DNA of 64,000 nt. It comes from Cylicocyclus nassatus. Its lineage: Eukaryota; Nematoda; Chromadorea; Rhabditida; Strongylidae. Position 1 is the stretch's first letter. Each line of letters starts with the position of its first letter. The position numbers were made by a program, and so were the translations under genes. The notes under the pieces are model-generated. The model was not told the origin of the DNA. It was given only the letters and a program-made list of their open reading frames with translations, and made no database searches. Below, in pieces: positions 35,942 through 48,900 of this stretch. Location of the stretch: positions 9,642,347-9,706,346 of the forward strand of contig CATQJL010000316.1 of NCBI GenBank assembly GCA_958299035.1, given 5' to 3'.

Positions 35942-37366
35942 GTAGTGAGATAGATGACGCAACCAGGAAAAGAAACTCCCGCAGTGTCAGCATTGCAAAG
36001 AATGTGGACGACAATTCATGTGCAGAGTACGCGTTCTGATGCGTGAAATATGCGCATCTAAATCTAACAAATACTTCACCTTTCCTTATTCACCTCAACC
36101 ATTGTGCTGGTAAGAAAGTTTTCGGACAAACCCAGAGTAATCATGTTATTTCTTGGAATCTAATGAATATACATAAGCGAAAATATGCAATATGTATTCT
36201 AGCATGCATGAAACTTAAATTTAAGCACGTGGAAAAGTTCAGTGTTGAGGCGGGAGCTTGTTACTTTTCAATCACCTCGTTTCTGTGTTAGAAGGCTTGA
36301 ATCCTGTACAACTCTTGATTGTAAGTATGAACTATTTGTCTACGTATGTGGTAGTGCCATGAGTTCCTGGAAGATGGAGTTTTCGGTCAAGTCGAAATCT
36401 TATGCTTTAGAATTTTCGCCTGCATACTCACAGGAGGTGCTGACCATGATTATCCCTACCATAATCTTATGGAGCTTGGTTCCTTTAGTTGAACACCGTG
36501 TCCACTCAGTCTCACATCAAAATAAAACTATCCTGTAATTTATGCCACTACTTTATTACCAACCTAATACAGTAGAGGAAAGGCGGCTCCGTGAATTCAC
36601 CGCGGAACACTGACTATCGCTTTTCAATATTGCAGCAGTACAAAACCTTTGCCAAAACGCAAGTCTTGATTACTAAGACTGCAGCTGTAAAATAGCGCAA
36701 TTGCCTAAAAGATTTTATAATACCATCCAAATGTAAAGCCATTCACTTCCCTTCTTTCTCTTATTCTTGTTTACAGTGAATTGCTATCGAATTACTGTTT
36801 GAAAGTTGCCTTTGATGATGTTGTATATGGATATATGCACAATTACAACGTATTTTCTTGTAAAAATAAGCGTTTGTCTCAGTGATCAGGAACTTATCAA
36901 CTGCACTCCGCAGTACTTCTCAGTAAAATTGCTTGCTGTTAACTCAACTTCGCCTTCTAAAATCATTTCATAGTGTTACGCCCACGTACTTCCTTTGCTT
37001 AAACAAAAACAAATCGATTGTGGTGGCCATCGTGTTTGTATTTTATCTGAATTCATCCAGTCTTTGTACAGTTTGTCTCACGTTCTTCAATCCTCAGAGT
37101 CGCGCGTTGTTTGATTACCAGTTCAGTTTTTACCGCACGATGGTCTGGTTCAAACATCGCACAAACTGTGCACTTTGTATCCAACGATTCTCTGTACGAG
37201 TTATGTTGCCCAGACTATGACTGTCACTTCTTGTTCTTCATTGTTGTGAACCTATACGATGTGCTTGTGTATATTGTTCTTCACAATATCTGTTCAAAAG
37301 TTTAAGGACAATGGATAAATATTTGCTGAAAGTTGTAATTGAAACGATAAAAAAGTTTGAGTGAAA
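35942..37366. other. Region after the kinase pseudogene; no gene recognised
   Basis: A GTAAGT at 35938 could be a donor for one more kinase exon, but no convincing continuation is visible. The sequence is AT-rich with an AATAAA near 36523. The minor open frames are unremarkable. Confidence 0.35.
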
Positions 37367-37993
37367 TCTTATATATAAAGCTGAATGTGTGTCTGTCTGT
37401 ACGTATGTGAGAGTTAGAAATTTTTATTTCTGAACCGATTTGGACCAAACTTGGCACACATACACTTCGGGGCGGGAGCGTGTCATAGGCCATTTTTCGT
37501 CATCGATCGATATTGATTGCAAAGATTGAGCTACAAGGCTGGGAGTTGGCACAGGGGTGTTTTAGAGCACTTTGTCGAGTTCGAGTCCGAGTTCTTTTGC
37601 AGAGTTCACCTATGGTTTGGAGGTTGGCACCGGGGGGGGGGCAAGTGAGCATGGCGATTCCGAATACAATATTAGTTTCCAGAATTATCGATTACTTTTA
37701 TCGATTTTATCGATTTTTTGCAAAGTTTGAGCTACAGGGCTGGATGTTGGCACAGGGGGTATGTGTGCAAGCTGATTACGAATACAGTATTAGTTTCTGG
37801 ATTATCCATTACTTTAATCGATTTTATCTTTTTTTAAAAACTGAGCTGAACGGGAGTAAGTGGGCATGCTCGGAAAACAACGCAGGGAACGGGAAATGAA
37901 GTGTAGAAGTGTACACGAGGAAGACTGTGCAGGGATAGGGTTGGGACCTTTATTACAGTGTTTTAACAGAGCGGAGCCAGGTAAGCAAGCTAG
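37367..37993 (+). mobile_element. Non-autonomous Helitron, 627 bp
   Basis: It begins TCTTATATATAAAGCTGAAT after A and ends GCTAG before T, the canonical Helitron insertion between A and T with TC...CTAG ends. A short GC-rich 'gcggagcc' segment precedes the 3' end. The interior has about three units of a ~115-bp repeat ('gcaaagtttgagctacaggg', 'ggttggcac.gggg', 'attacttttatcgatttta'). There is no Rep/helicase ORF. Confidence 0.8.
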
Positions 37994-40900
37994 TATTACA
38001 GAAGTAGGTCCCCGCCAATCTATCTCATCGTAATTTGGCGTTATTAGTGAGTCAAATGGAGAGCAAGTTAAAAAACATTACCTTGGGAAAATTATTCCCT
38101 AAAATATGACTAGAAAAGCGTGATCTAAATAGTAGACTGACTTAGGAATTCTTGAAAATTCTTTGCTATAGAAAACGCAGAATCATAAATGTCAATTATT
38201 TGGCTTTTATTTCTTTTGATCATAACCCTTTGAGTTTCGATTTTTCCTAACTTATATTCGAGAGGCAGTCCTGCGGCAATCGATATATTGCAGCTCTCTC
38301 AGGCTTTGGCATAGCTCACGCGATTTCGTCGCGGTTTGCCAAAGTGGAAATGCTCAAAAATTAATCCAGCCGTCTCAAACAAGTTACATTTCATTGGACC
38401 CGCTTAAAACGATAATTTTGATTATTGTTTATTATCTATCGAACACTATCTGGAAGAAGTTATGAGCGTCGAAATGTGAGAAATTATCGAGTTTAACGAA
38501 TATATAATAGTTTGTTGAAAGGCAGACTGATGGTGCGGATCTACGGTGGCTATAGTGTTCTAATCGCAAGAAAAAAGTACATTTACCAAAAACCTGAACA
38601 AGCGTTTTTGCAACGTATTTCGTTGAACGTGCGTCACAGAGCTTTTGACAAATCGCGCGTTCAAACATTCTAACTCTGTCAGAAAGTCGCTTGGCAGATA
38701 GTAAACATACATTTGAGATTAGCATTTCACGGCGAGTCCGACGATGTATAGCCTGTCTGGTATGGCTGGGCTAAATTCTGACCACTAATTGCTAAGCTGG
38801 ACAACAAGTGTTCCACGCCGCCGCCGCTGTTCCACTATCAAGTGCATGGGCCTCGATGCATTTGTGATGGCTATTCGGCGCAACAATCGCTACCCACTTT
38901 TCGACATGCATTGCTCACTTGGCGAAATCGTCGCGATTTTGCCGAATCAGCGTGACGTTCGTCCGTTTGTAGCGAGCGACGAGAGCGACTGTCGCGCCTA
39001 TCCCGAACGTTTTATCATGTGCCTATTGTTGCAGACGCGTTATGACTTCTTCTTATTTCAGGTTATCTGTAGAGAGCTGTAGAGAATCCACTCAACTTTT
39101 TGCGTTTGTGAGTCCTCTGATCACAAGTACACATGATAGCTTTCTACAACAACTCCTAATGTCCCTCTGTTTTGAAAATAGTTTTTTTGGCCTTCAAAAT
39201 CTGTTGCTGATTATCGCTTGCGGAAAACTTAAAGCTTGAAGTTCTCATTTTTTCCCAAGCTAATGCTGAGCGATGTTTGGATTACAAAACCTCCTTCATT
39301 TTTTGCGCTCTCAAGAACGATTTTGTGCACAAAACTTATACAACACCGAATTACTGTTTACTTTCGAGCAGCCGTATTGTTGGAACTTGAAAAAAGTGCA
39401 GAAACAAAATATACAAATTTCGAAACTCGTCATTGTTCGCGTTATCCGTCACCGCAGCATATCTCAGAAAATGTGTCACATGTCATAAAAATGTGGCGAA
39501 AATTTTGCTGAAATTTCTTATAATTGGGCAATTATGTAGATTGAGACGATGTGGGTCGTCAGTTAGTTGGCTTTCCTCATCATATGTGCAAGAGGATTAT
39601 TGAATATACGATGTGTACGGCCTGCTAAGCGTTGTGCAGTTGCACCACATTACGTTAGAGGCGCCTAAGAACACGGACGAGCGAGGAGACTCAATCGTCG
39701 CTTATGGCCGCTTTTCGGAAGCGTCGAAGCCTTTAAAAATCGCACGACTTTGTCGCTCGAGGTAGCCCAGGGCCTTAAGCTTTTCCAGTACCTGGAGATC
39801 GTTGCTTGTGGAGACAGTTGCATTATTGTCTTAGTCAAAAAGTTTTTGTCGCCAAAATGGCTACAGTAAGTGTTCCTCTCTGTTCGAATTCTCTACTGCA
39901 TCACTTAGAACGAACTCCGCCTTTGCTTGCAAGTTCCGCATCATGCTTTGGACAAGCATACACACACAAATACACGCACATACATGTATGCAACATACAC
40001 ACATATCTATTAAATATACATACACACATACACACACCTAATTCTTGGAGAATAATCGCAAGTCAAAATGTATAAAATGAGAATTTTTCTCTTCAGAGCA
40101 AAAGCACTTATGATTAAACAGAAAATGAGAATAGCTTTCAAATAACTTCCGGTATTGGTCACAATGAAAAGAGTTTGGTAGCTTTTGCTTCAAAATGCTT
40201 TTACAACTTTCACCAAGTGATGCAACCTAATGTATATAGAAACTCCATCCAGCAATTTCGATCAATCACTCAAAAGAAGCGGGAAAACTGATAGTGAATG
40301 AACTGATAGCAATGATAGAAACAGCAATTACACGATTTTATAAAGAAAACTCTTTATTTCTTCATTGAAATGACAAAATTTGAGTTCATCATATGAACTT
40401 CCCGCTTTTTTCAAATTCGGGCATTTGGTCAACAAATACACAAACATTATAGTGGCGACATCTCCACGTAACGAATGTAGCGCCATCAGCATGGATCTTT
40501 TAGATCAACTCCTCTGTGAGTGTGTCATCATAGCCAGATTTGAAATGATCTTCGAAATTAGGTTGACGCTAGCGACTTCTAGTAAGTAATCATTTCAAAT
40601 CACTGACTAAGACACCCGGTGGTGTATAGGTTTCACAGGTGACAACAGTAACATGAGGCCACTTAGAAGCAGGGGAGTCAGCGGCATACGTCGGCACCGA
40701 TTCTCCAAGCTTAACAGCAGATATGTTTTTCGATGATACCCTACTTGGTAGGAGCTATGCAAACATGCATCTAGAGCTATCGGTAAACCTTGCGGTTAGA
40801 ATCAATGCCTAAATTCAGCAAAGTACATAGGCGCGGCAAAAGAAGAAATTAAGAGTAAGTGCAGATAAACGATTAACAAATACCCTAATAAAATTCTAGG

Positions 40901-41315
40901 AACAAATGGACTAGAGAACATATAGTAATATCACAACGATGACAGACAGCGTCAAACTTAAGTCATACAAATCAGTGTGAAATCCATTTGAATAAGCCAT
41001 AAAAGAATATAACAGATACAAAAAACGAGCAAAAACATAACGCAAAGCACGCATAATTAAGAAGTGGATAGAATGCATAGGCGGCTAGGACAATGATTTT
41101 GCAGATTTATACATTCAGCGTCTTACTGCGTGCCACTGGGAGAGTTTGATGCTGACTGCTGTGATGCGAGCATTGAGCTCGCCCAACGCTCCAGATACGT
41201 GCCTTTCTCTTGCGCCTTAAATAGTAACTTCGACAAGTTGTATCATCATTACCAGCCAATCAAAATTAACTGACTCATTGTGCTACTATAAATGGTAAAA
41301 TGTTCCCATTTTATA
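37994..41315. other. No gene recognised
   Basis: This stretch contains partial PIF/Harbinger-like words at about 38300-38345 and 38870-38955 ('cacgcgatttcgtcgcg', 'aaatcgtcgcgatttt') and a CA-rich simple sequence at about 39958-40040. The open frames of 60-97 codons match nothing I know and show no exon pattern. Confidence 0.4.
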
Positions 41316-42160
41316 TGCTAAGCTGAATGTCTGTTTGTTTATCTCCCTGTATTACGCAACAGCTAGCTTACCCGGCTCCGCCCGGCCCTAAAACACTGTT
41401 GTAAAGGTTCCATCCCTACCTGTACAGCCTTTCCCCGTGCCCACTTCTACACTTCATCTCCCGTTCCCGTTTTGTTTTCGAAATCAGCATGCCCACTACC
41501 CTCCTGTGCCAACTTCCAGCCCTGTAGCTCAAACTTTGCAAAAAATCGATGAAATCGATAAAAGTAATAGGTAATACCAAAAACTAATATTGTATTCGTA
41601 ATGCATGCTTGATTACCCCGTGTGCCAACCCAAAGTCTCGTAGGTGAACTCTGCAAAAAATTGATAAAATCGATAAACGTAAGCGATAATTTTGAAATAT
41701 AATATTATATTCGGAATCGCCATGCTCACTTGCCCCCCTCCCCCGTGCCAACCTCCAAACCGTAGGTGAACTCTGCAAAAAACTCGACAAAAATCGATAA
41801 AATCGATGGCGATCGATAACGAAAAGTAGCCTATGACACGCTCCCTGCCCCGAAGTATATGTGCCAAGTTTGGTCCAAATCGGTTCAGAAATAAAAATTT
41901 CTATTTTGCACATACGTACGCACAGACAGACATACACACAGGCAGACATTCAGCTTTATATATAAGATGTATGTTTGTACAATTTCCCGCAAACTTTGAG
42001 TCAAATGGCTGGGAGCTGACACAGGGCTATGCTAGCATGCCTGATTACGAACATGAGCTTTCAGGGTATTCGATTACCTTCATCGAATTGATTAATCTTT
42101 CGCGAACTTTGAATTACAGCGCTGGATATTGGCGCAGGGGGAGGGGTAGCTAATGGGCCA
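41316..42160 (+). mobile_element. Older Helitron split by a younger one
   Basis: 'TTATATGCTAAGCTGAATGT' at about 41318 resembles the Helitron 5' end of 37367 on this strand. After the inserted minus-strand copy, 41968-42140 continues with Helitron interior words ('caaactttgagt.aaatggctgggagct', 'gattacgaa', 'gcgctggatattggcgcaggggg'). The 3' end is unclear because poly-G sequence follows. Confidence 0.45.
41363..41967 (-). mobile_element. Non-autonomous Helitron, minus strand, 605 bp
   Basis: On the minus strand it begins TCTTATATATAAAGCTGAAT after A and ends GGGTAAGCTAG. It shares the subterminal 'gaaccgatttggaccaaact' block and the ~115-bp interior units with 37367-37993. The base after CTAG is C rather than T, so the 3' flank has changed or the end is one repeat off. 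Confidence 0.7.
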
Positions 42161-42964
42161 GGAGTTATCAGAGGGGAGGGGAGGGGGGGGGGGGGGGGTC
42201 TGAACATGATAATAACGAAAGAATAATCGATATGGAAAACCCCTGCATTAATCGGTTTCAACAGTTTGGCATCTTATGGGGTAGGTGTTGATTATGAATA
42301 CACACAAAAGAATCGGCATCTGAAAGGACAGAAACGGGGAATGTTGTTGGCAAGGAATAATGATCTTTATTGTTGGTTTTGGCGGCTGAGCAGAGCCGAA
42401 TATATTTATAAAAGATGTAAAACAGTAGCGAACTTGCAAAATTTTTTGCTTTAACTCAAGCGATCCCTTTTGCAACATGCAAGATATGTAGTATGTACCG
42501 TGACTTTGCGCATTCACACAGAATGGACTCTCCAGCGAAAAGAGGGAATATGTCCTTTTTGCCCGCCAGTCTCTTACAATCCAAGAGAAATTACTCCTCT
42601 GAATTTGTGTTCGCGTATAGCAAAAATTGTGTACGTTTGTGGGGCTAAAGTAGACGATCTCGAAGTCAAACTCTTCAAAAGTTGAATTTCTCCTTTCTTA
42701 TTGCACAATCTGACCAGAATAGAAAATCGTGAAAGTTTAACTAGGCAATTATCGTAAATAAAAACTTGTAAAAAATTGATGGACATTGGTAAATATTACA
42801 AGTTTCAACAGGAGACTCATGTTCTTTTCTACGAACAAAACGTTATAGCTGACCAAAAGCCGTGAGTAAATCAAAGGGGCAAGTGCAGTGCATTGGTATA
42901 AGTCTGAATTAATACCCGAACTGCCGGTTTATGCTCTAGCTACGAATGAGGCATAGAAATGTTT
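42161..42964. other. Intergenic region downstream of the NAB gene
   Basis: Poly-G tract (about 42175-42199) and AT-rich DNA. A minus-strand AATAAA (complement at about 42365) lies some 600 nt beyond the proposed stop codon and could be its poly(A) signal, though it is distant. Confidence 0.35.
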
Positions 42965-45900
42965 CTAATTCTTATCTAGTACTAGGTAAGTAGTATAGTG
43001 CTTTGTAACACCTACACTTTCAGACTTCTTCCTCTTCTCTTCTGACTGCTTTGCTGTTGAAAAGACATCAGCTTCTGCGTCATTATCCTCACCAGGACAT
43101 GGGCTAAATCCCATAAGATCAGAAACTTTTTTAGCAAAGTTGTCAGTTTTAAGAAAGTCGTCATATTTGAGGTGATACCTTTGTGTAGGACTGCTCTGTG
43201 GCGAATGCGAATCAACCACGTCAAATCCACGCTTACGACTAGCCTTTGCATAATGATATCCGGCATCTTTGACTACCTAAGACGATCGATGACATTCTTT
43301 GCAAAATGAAAGTTTTGTCTCTAACCTGCCGTGCCAATGGAAAGAGTTCATCACGTCTTGTAAGAAGTGAAGGCATGATCAAACATAATTGAGCAGCAGC
43401 TTCATTCACAGATACCTCGTGAAAAGAAAGACCCTGGAGAAAACAGTTACGGCGAACTAAAAAAATGAAGAAATTTTCTAAGTTAATTTATTTCGAATAA
43501 ACCGTTGTTCTTGCGCTACTATAATAATTTAGGAGAAGCAACTAACCTTGTCCGGTTTTCTCTTGGCATCAAAACGCCCATAAATTGCCGAATATTTGCG
43601 GTACTCGGCAAGACGATTAGGCGTGTCGGCAGAAGCAGAAAGAAGATCGAGCACCTCTCTGAAAGTATGATAAATGATTGACTCCAATTCCTACGTCGTT
43701 GATCAAACGTAAGCGAGAAAGATTCCACATGCTGAAACATTAAGTGGCTCTCGCGCAGTCATTTTGCAGAAAAACGAATTATCGCTTCTCTCTTTATTCG
43801 TTCTTGTGCTTCTAGCAGATGTACAAAGCTTCTCTTCACCAAACAAATTTTAAAGGATGTAATTTTCAACAAATCCATGCTCAGCATGATTTGTAACGAA
43901 TATATATATATATCAAACCCACTTTGAAACTCGCTTTTTATTTTGTACAAGTTTTGGTGGAAGTCGAGGGATTTTTTGACATATCGCCATTGCGCAGCTG
44001 GAAAGGCGACGAATCTGCGCGTCGGACAGAACTGGCGAATCGCACAAAGCAGTACCTAAACAAAATTACAGTAATTCAGCTAATTATACTTACTCAAGCA
44101 AATCACATCAAAGGGAATGGTGCTTACTTGGATCATAATCTCCCAGGGACACGAAGTCTCCTCCTACTGAAACAGGGCTGGACGACCTGAAGATGCAGCA
44201 ACGATGTGCAAATTCATGGTTTTAAAAAATTTGAAGCTTTTTGTGATTTTTGCTGCTGTGCTTGAAAATATATGTACTAGGTTCTTAAGTTCTGTCCGAC
44301 TTTTAGTTGCCTTGCGTTCAAAGCAGCTATCTTTTAGGGATTTTGATTCAACGCATCTGAATCCATGTGAAAGCGCTTTTTGCTCTTTCTTCTGCTTATA
44401 AATCTCGATGAAATACGTTCCGACGAAATATCAAGCCTCATTGAACAAGTTGCTAGGGTACAATAAAATTTAACTGTTTTATAAAGGGAATCTCTGCGGT
44501 GCACACAAAATTACCTACGTGGAATTTTATAACGAGTGGTATAAGAGAGTTTATTCTCATAACTAATTTTTTGAAGAAATTGGCTTACTTCCCAATTTTG
44601 TCTTGAAAAATAGAGCTTCCCTTAGCTACTTTATAAGCAACAACAATCTAACACAACGACAAATGCTGTAATTTATATAATATAAGTGAGGCAGCAGGGA
44701 CCATCAGCCAACTGGTGTCCGCAACAGTAAAGATCTAGGATTGAAAAGTAGTTACGGAATTCTTTGAATTATTAGAAAATTAAGAAATTAGGCTACTTGA
44801 TAATGGCACTCAAATGCGCCTGCCCATCCCTGTGTGCGAGCGTTAGTAACACCTTAATTCAATAAACCTTGCGAATTTTTTCAAACCTCCGCGCTATGTT
44901 GCCTTATCATTTTCGAATGTCATATTGCTCTTACAACCAGAATCTCGCTTTAGTATATTTTTCTTCTGGTAAGTTCATTTCAAGTTGTAACATTCTAACC
45001 CATAGTAAACCCCCTTCATAGCAACTCGGCTGGGACGGGACTAGGTAGAACCTACAGCACCTTAGTCCAGCTTCCAACGAGCTATTGATTCAAATGCGGA
45101 TTGCTTTGTAAACATGAAAATCGTGCATGTTCTCAGAAAGAAGTTACAGCGCCTAGCAAGCATGGTCAAATGGGTAGATGATTTAGTAACCCGCAGACAT
45201 GGTTTGAGAACGGTTGATGGTAACTTTCTGTGCATCGTCGGCCAATTTTTTATCGGCCCCAAACGCAAAATCGATGATGACCGCTCAAGGATCTCGCCTA
45301 GCAAATGAGATAAAAAAACTACAATTTTTGACGAAAATTCGTGAATGAAATGGTTTGAAAAATCGAATAAGATAAATAAATAGACTCTCGTTCAAGCAGC
45401 TTTCGAAAACCCACAAGCTCTACAAAATGAAAAGGAAATCCGTTTCCTTGCAACTCTCCGAAATCAACCGTTCATTGATTCTCGCCTTTTTGGCCCCGAT
45501 GTTGTGCACTTTTGGGCGTTCTTGTACCGCAAAAGAATGTGAACCTAAGTGTCTCGTAACTTACCCACAGATAATTTACAAGATGTTTAGCCGATTCACC
45601 GGGATTTCGGTACAGCAACACATTCTATTGAGTTAATTTTGTTATAACGTACTGCGAAGGAAGTAGGTCGATCCAGGCAGTATCCGCCTTGAACCAGAAT
45701 TTTGAATGATAAAATAACGAGAAATTATGCGAAATTTCCACTTTTACAAATCTTGCGGTTAAAGATGTCAGCAACTGCGACTTCATAGGTTTTGAAGAGT
45801 AAATGGTGCTCTATCAGAAAGTGAAAAAATCGAGTCGATTTGAGAGATAGTCGCCGAAAACCAGAATTCTAAAAAATCACGCCATTTTAGCATGTTTAAT

Positions 45901-48900
45901 GACAGCTGACAGTTAAACTCATATTCTTGAATGTGAAAGTGTGTGATGTTGCGACTTCATGGGCTTTGTAGAGTAAGGTTTGAATTATCAGAATATATTT
46001 TAACCGTACCGATCCACTGAAACAGCGCCGAAATTCAGGGTCTTGAAAAAGCAGGTAAAAAAGCGTTTCTTGAACTTCAACAGCTCATAACTTCTTCAGA
46101 ACTGCATGGATCATGTTGCGACTTCATAGGTTGGATTTGCTTTCAGATATGTATAATATTTGGGGGTTTCGCGCCTCTCACAGCATATGCACGGGGGAGG
46201 AGGAGTTTCCATCACAAAGTCTCCCCCTCCCCCCCCCCCCCCCCAGCCCACTTTGATGTATTGGATGGAGGCCGCTGGAGAAGAATTTGTGATGAAAAGT
46301 CTCCCCCCCCCCCACGGGCATAAGTCGTAGGAGGCCGTAAACCCCCACATATTATATATCATCTGAAGCTCTTTATGAGTAGAAGTTAGTAGATTGAAGT
46401 GACCGTAGCACTTAACCGGGCAGTCTTCTGACTGTTCAACTGGCTGTTGAAGCATGGGAAGATGACATGGGTTCAGCTTACAAAGTTCTTTCGAGGACAT
46501 CAGCTCAGCTAAACGGAGCTGAATAGGAGTTACTACGAGCCTCTACTCAAAAAATCTCGGACAGAACTTTCGGAGCAGCCAAATGTTGCTCAAAACCCGA
46601 GTCAATTGTTTATAAAAGGACTCCTCACTTCAAAATGTCTCACTCATCCGCTTCTGAACCTATGCACTTCATAAAGCACATGTCCAACCCACCTCTCTTT
46701 CTCTTCGCCGGCAACTGGTCCCGGTCCGAAGGCCGGCAAAAATTCGCCGCGTACCACGTTGGCGGTTCCTCCGGGGACGGTACCTGTGCAGCTGAAGTCG
46801 GTGCTGGAACCGGCGTTCCCGCCGCTACCGCCGCCGACCCCACCGCCGCTGCTGATTGTGACAGAAGTGGCCATAGTACCGAGCACAGCAGCGGAGAGTT
46901 CGATCGCTGAACTGTGTCCGCTTGAGCTTGCATGTCTCATGGGCTACATTTGCTCAGTTATTCGGAAAGAAATCAAAATAAGAACTGCGTAGGATACAGA
47001 AAGCTAAGCAGGAGCTCATAACGTCTACACAATACTATAACCGTTACCCGAATTCCCCCAAAAGACTAACCCAACGGTACCGAGTTGTGGGTGGCGTTTC
47101 CATTCTGCGGCGACGTCGTCTCTGTCGACGTTGAAGCCAATCCTGGCGACGTCGACGATAAATTTGACAGCGTTGCCGCAAAACCTGCAATGGTGCAGAA
47201 GCCAATCGATATGTCGATTTTTTGGAAGTTACAGTGAGGTGGCCCATTTCCCAGCATACAGTGAGGTGGCCCATTTTCTGCGGAGTAGAGATTTTTTGTA
47301 AAAATTAGAGTAACTTACCTGGCATCAAAAACGACATATCAGGACCACTCAAGGCATATGGTGAGACAGGAGGTGGACCGATTTGTTGTATGGCGGCCAA
47401 GTTAAAGGACGTTTGATCTTTCGAGAACTCCTCAAAACAAGCTCATCTGTAGGAAACTGAACGATGGGTAGTGAAAAATCGCCCTAAGTATCAAGAAAAC
47501 TCACTGTCAACGCTCGTTGTAACCGCCTGACATGCAACGGTTTTGAAAGCATTCCTACAAGTGACATAATTTCCAAAAATTCTCCTTCATCACATTGCAT
47601 AATTTGATTGATGTCATCTCCTCCTAAAGGAAGAATTTTTTTCTGAATCAGCAAACTTTTAAGCTCCTCTCACCTTGTGATATAAACATATCGTAGTACT
47701 GTACAAGATTTGCTCGTTGTAACACAGCCAATAATTGCCATTCGGATATCGAAGTAGGTGGAGCCAATGGCTTCGGTGTGCTGTAAAAACTGAACAACGT
47801 GCATTAAGCTGTGACCCACCTCTCAACAGAGTTTTTCACATTGTTTTTTATGGTCCCAGAGTACAAGGGATACGATAACCTTCGCGCGGAGTTTTTGTCG
47901 CGACCTCAGCGCGATTTTTTCTTGATTTGACGCATGAGGAAAAAAGCGAATTGCGGTCAGTAAAAGAAACGCCGTTGACAGAAAAGGTCGACAGCGGTCA
48001 GTCAGAGCTGGTGATGGTGGAGTAAATCGAAAGAATGATTATGGGATTGTTGAACTGTAAGCTTTGAAAGTTTACAAAAAATGTCTGCTTATCACCTAAG
48101 CAAGCAAAAAAAATCCAGCAGATTAAAATGATGTAAAAAAACCAAACCTGTTTTGCTATCTTGGTTGAAAAAATGCTATTCTCTTGTGTAGATTTATCAT
48201 ACACCATAGATCAACAAAAACCACACTCACAGAAAAGAAAGATGACAAATTAGAATAACTTAAAAATTTGTCGACTAAAACTTTTGCCTGTTTCCGGCAT
48301 CTTATGAAAGATATAAGAGAAATGTCTACAGTATCACTACATTACCGTTACAGTACCACTACAGTATCGATACAGTAACAAGATATTATCGTACAGTGCG
48401 AAATCCTCACCTAGCTCTGAGAGGATTTTCGACTTTCAATTGCGGCGACTCCCTTTTTACGGTATTCTTGGTAGTAGTTAGTTGTAGTTGAGATGATGAG
48501 GAGCTAGATGGTAACGCTGAAAAATCGATCAATCGATTTTTTATGATTACATAAAAAAGAACCATTTTATAAAACCTTCTCTCTATAGGCTGAAAGATTC
48601 TTCTAAGCAAACGATTCTGCTTATCTCAACCTTAGCTCCATGCATTGGAGGTCCAAAAAATTTTTTCAGTGAGGGGGGGGGGGGGGAAGCGGGCGATTTT
48701 TGGGTTAGTATGCACTCCGAAAAAGTGTTTAGGATGCTTTCCAAAACCTTTGCGGGCTCCAGAGATTTTTTTACAAAGCTAATTTGAACATCATAGTTAT
48801 TGACGATAAAAAAAAGCCATTTGCGCTATCGCCACTTCTGCTGTTTAATGTTGAATTTGAAAACGTCTCTGATAATTTTCTATTTTTTTGAATTCTTCCT

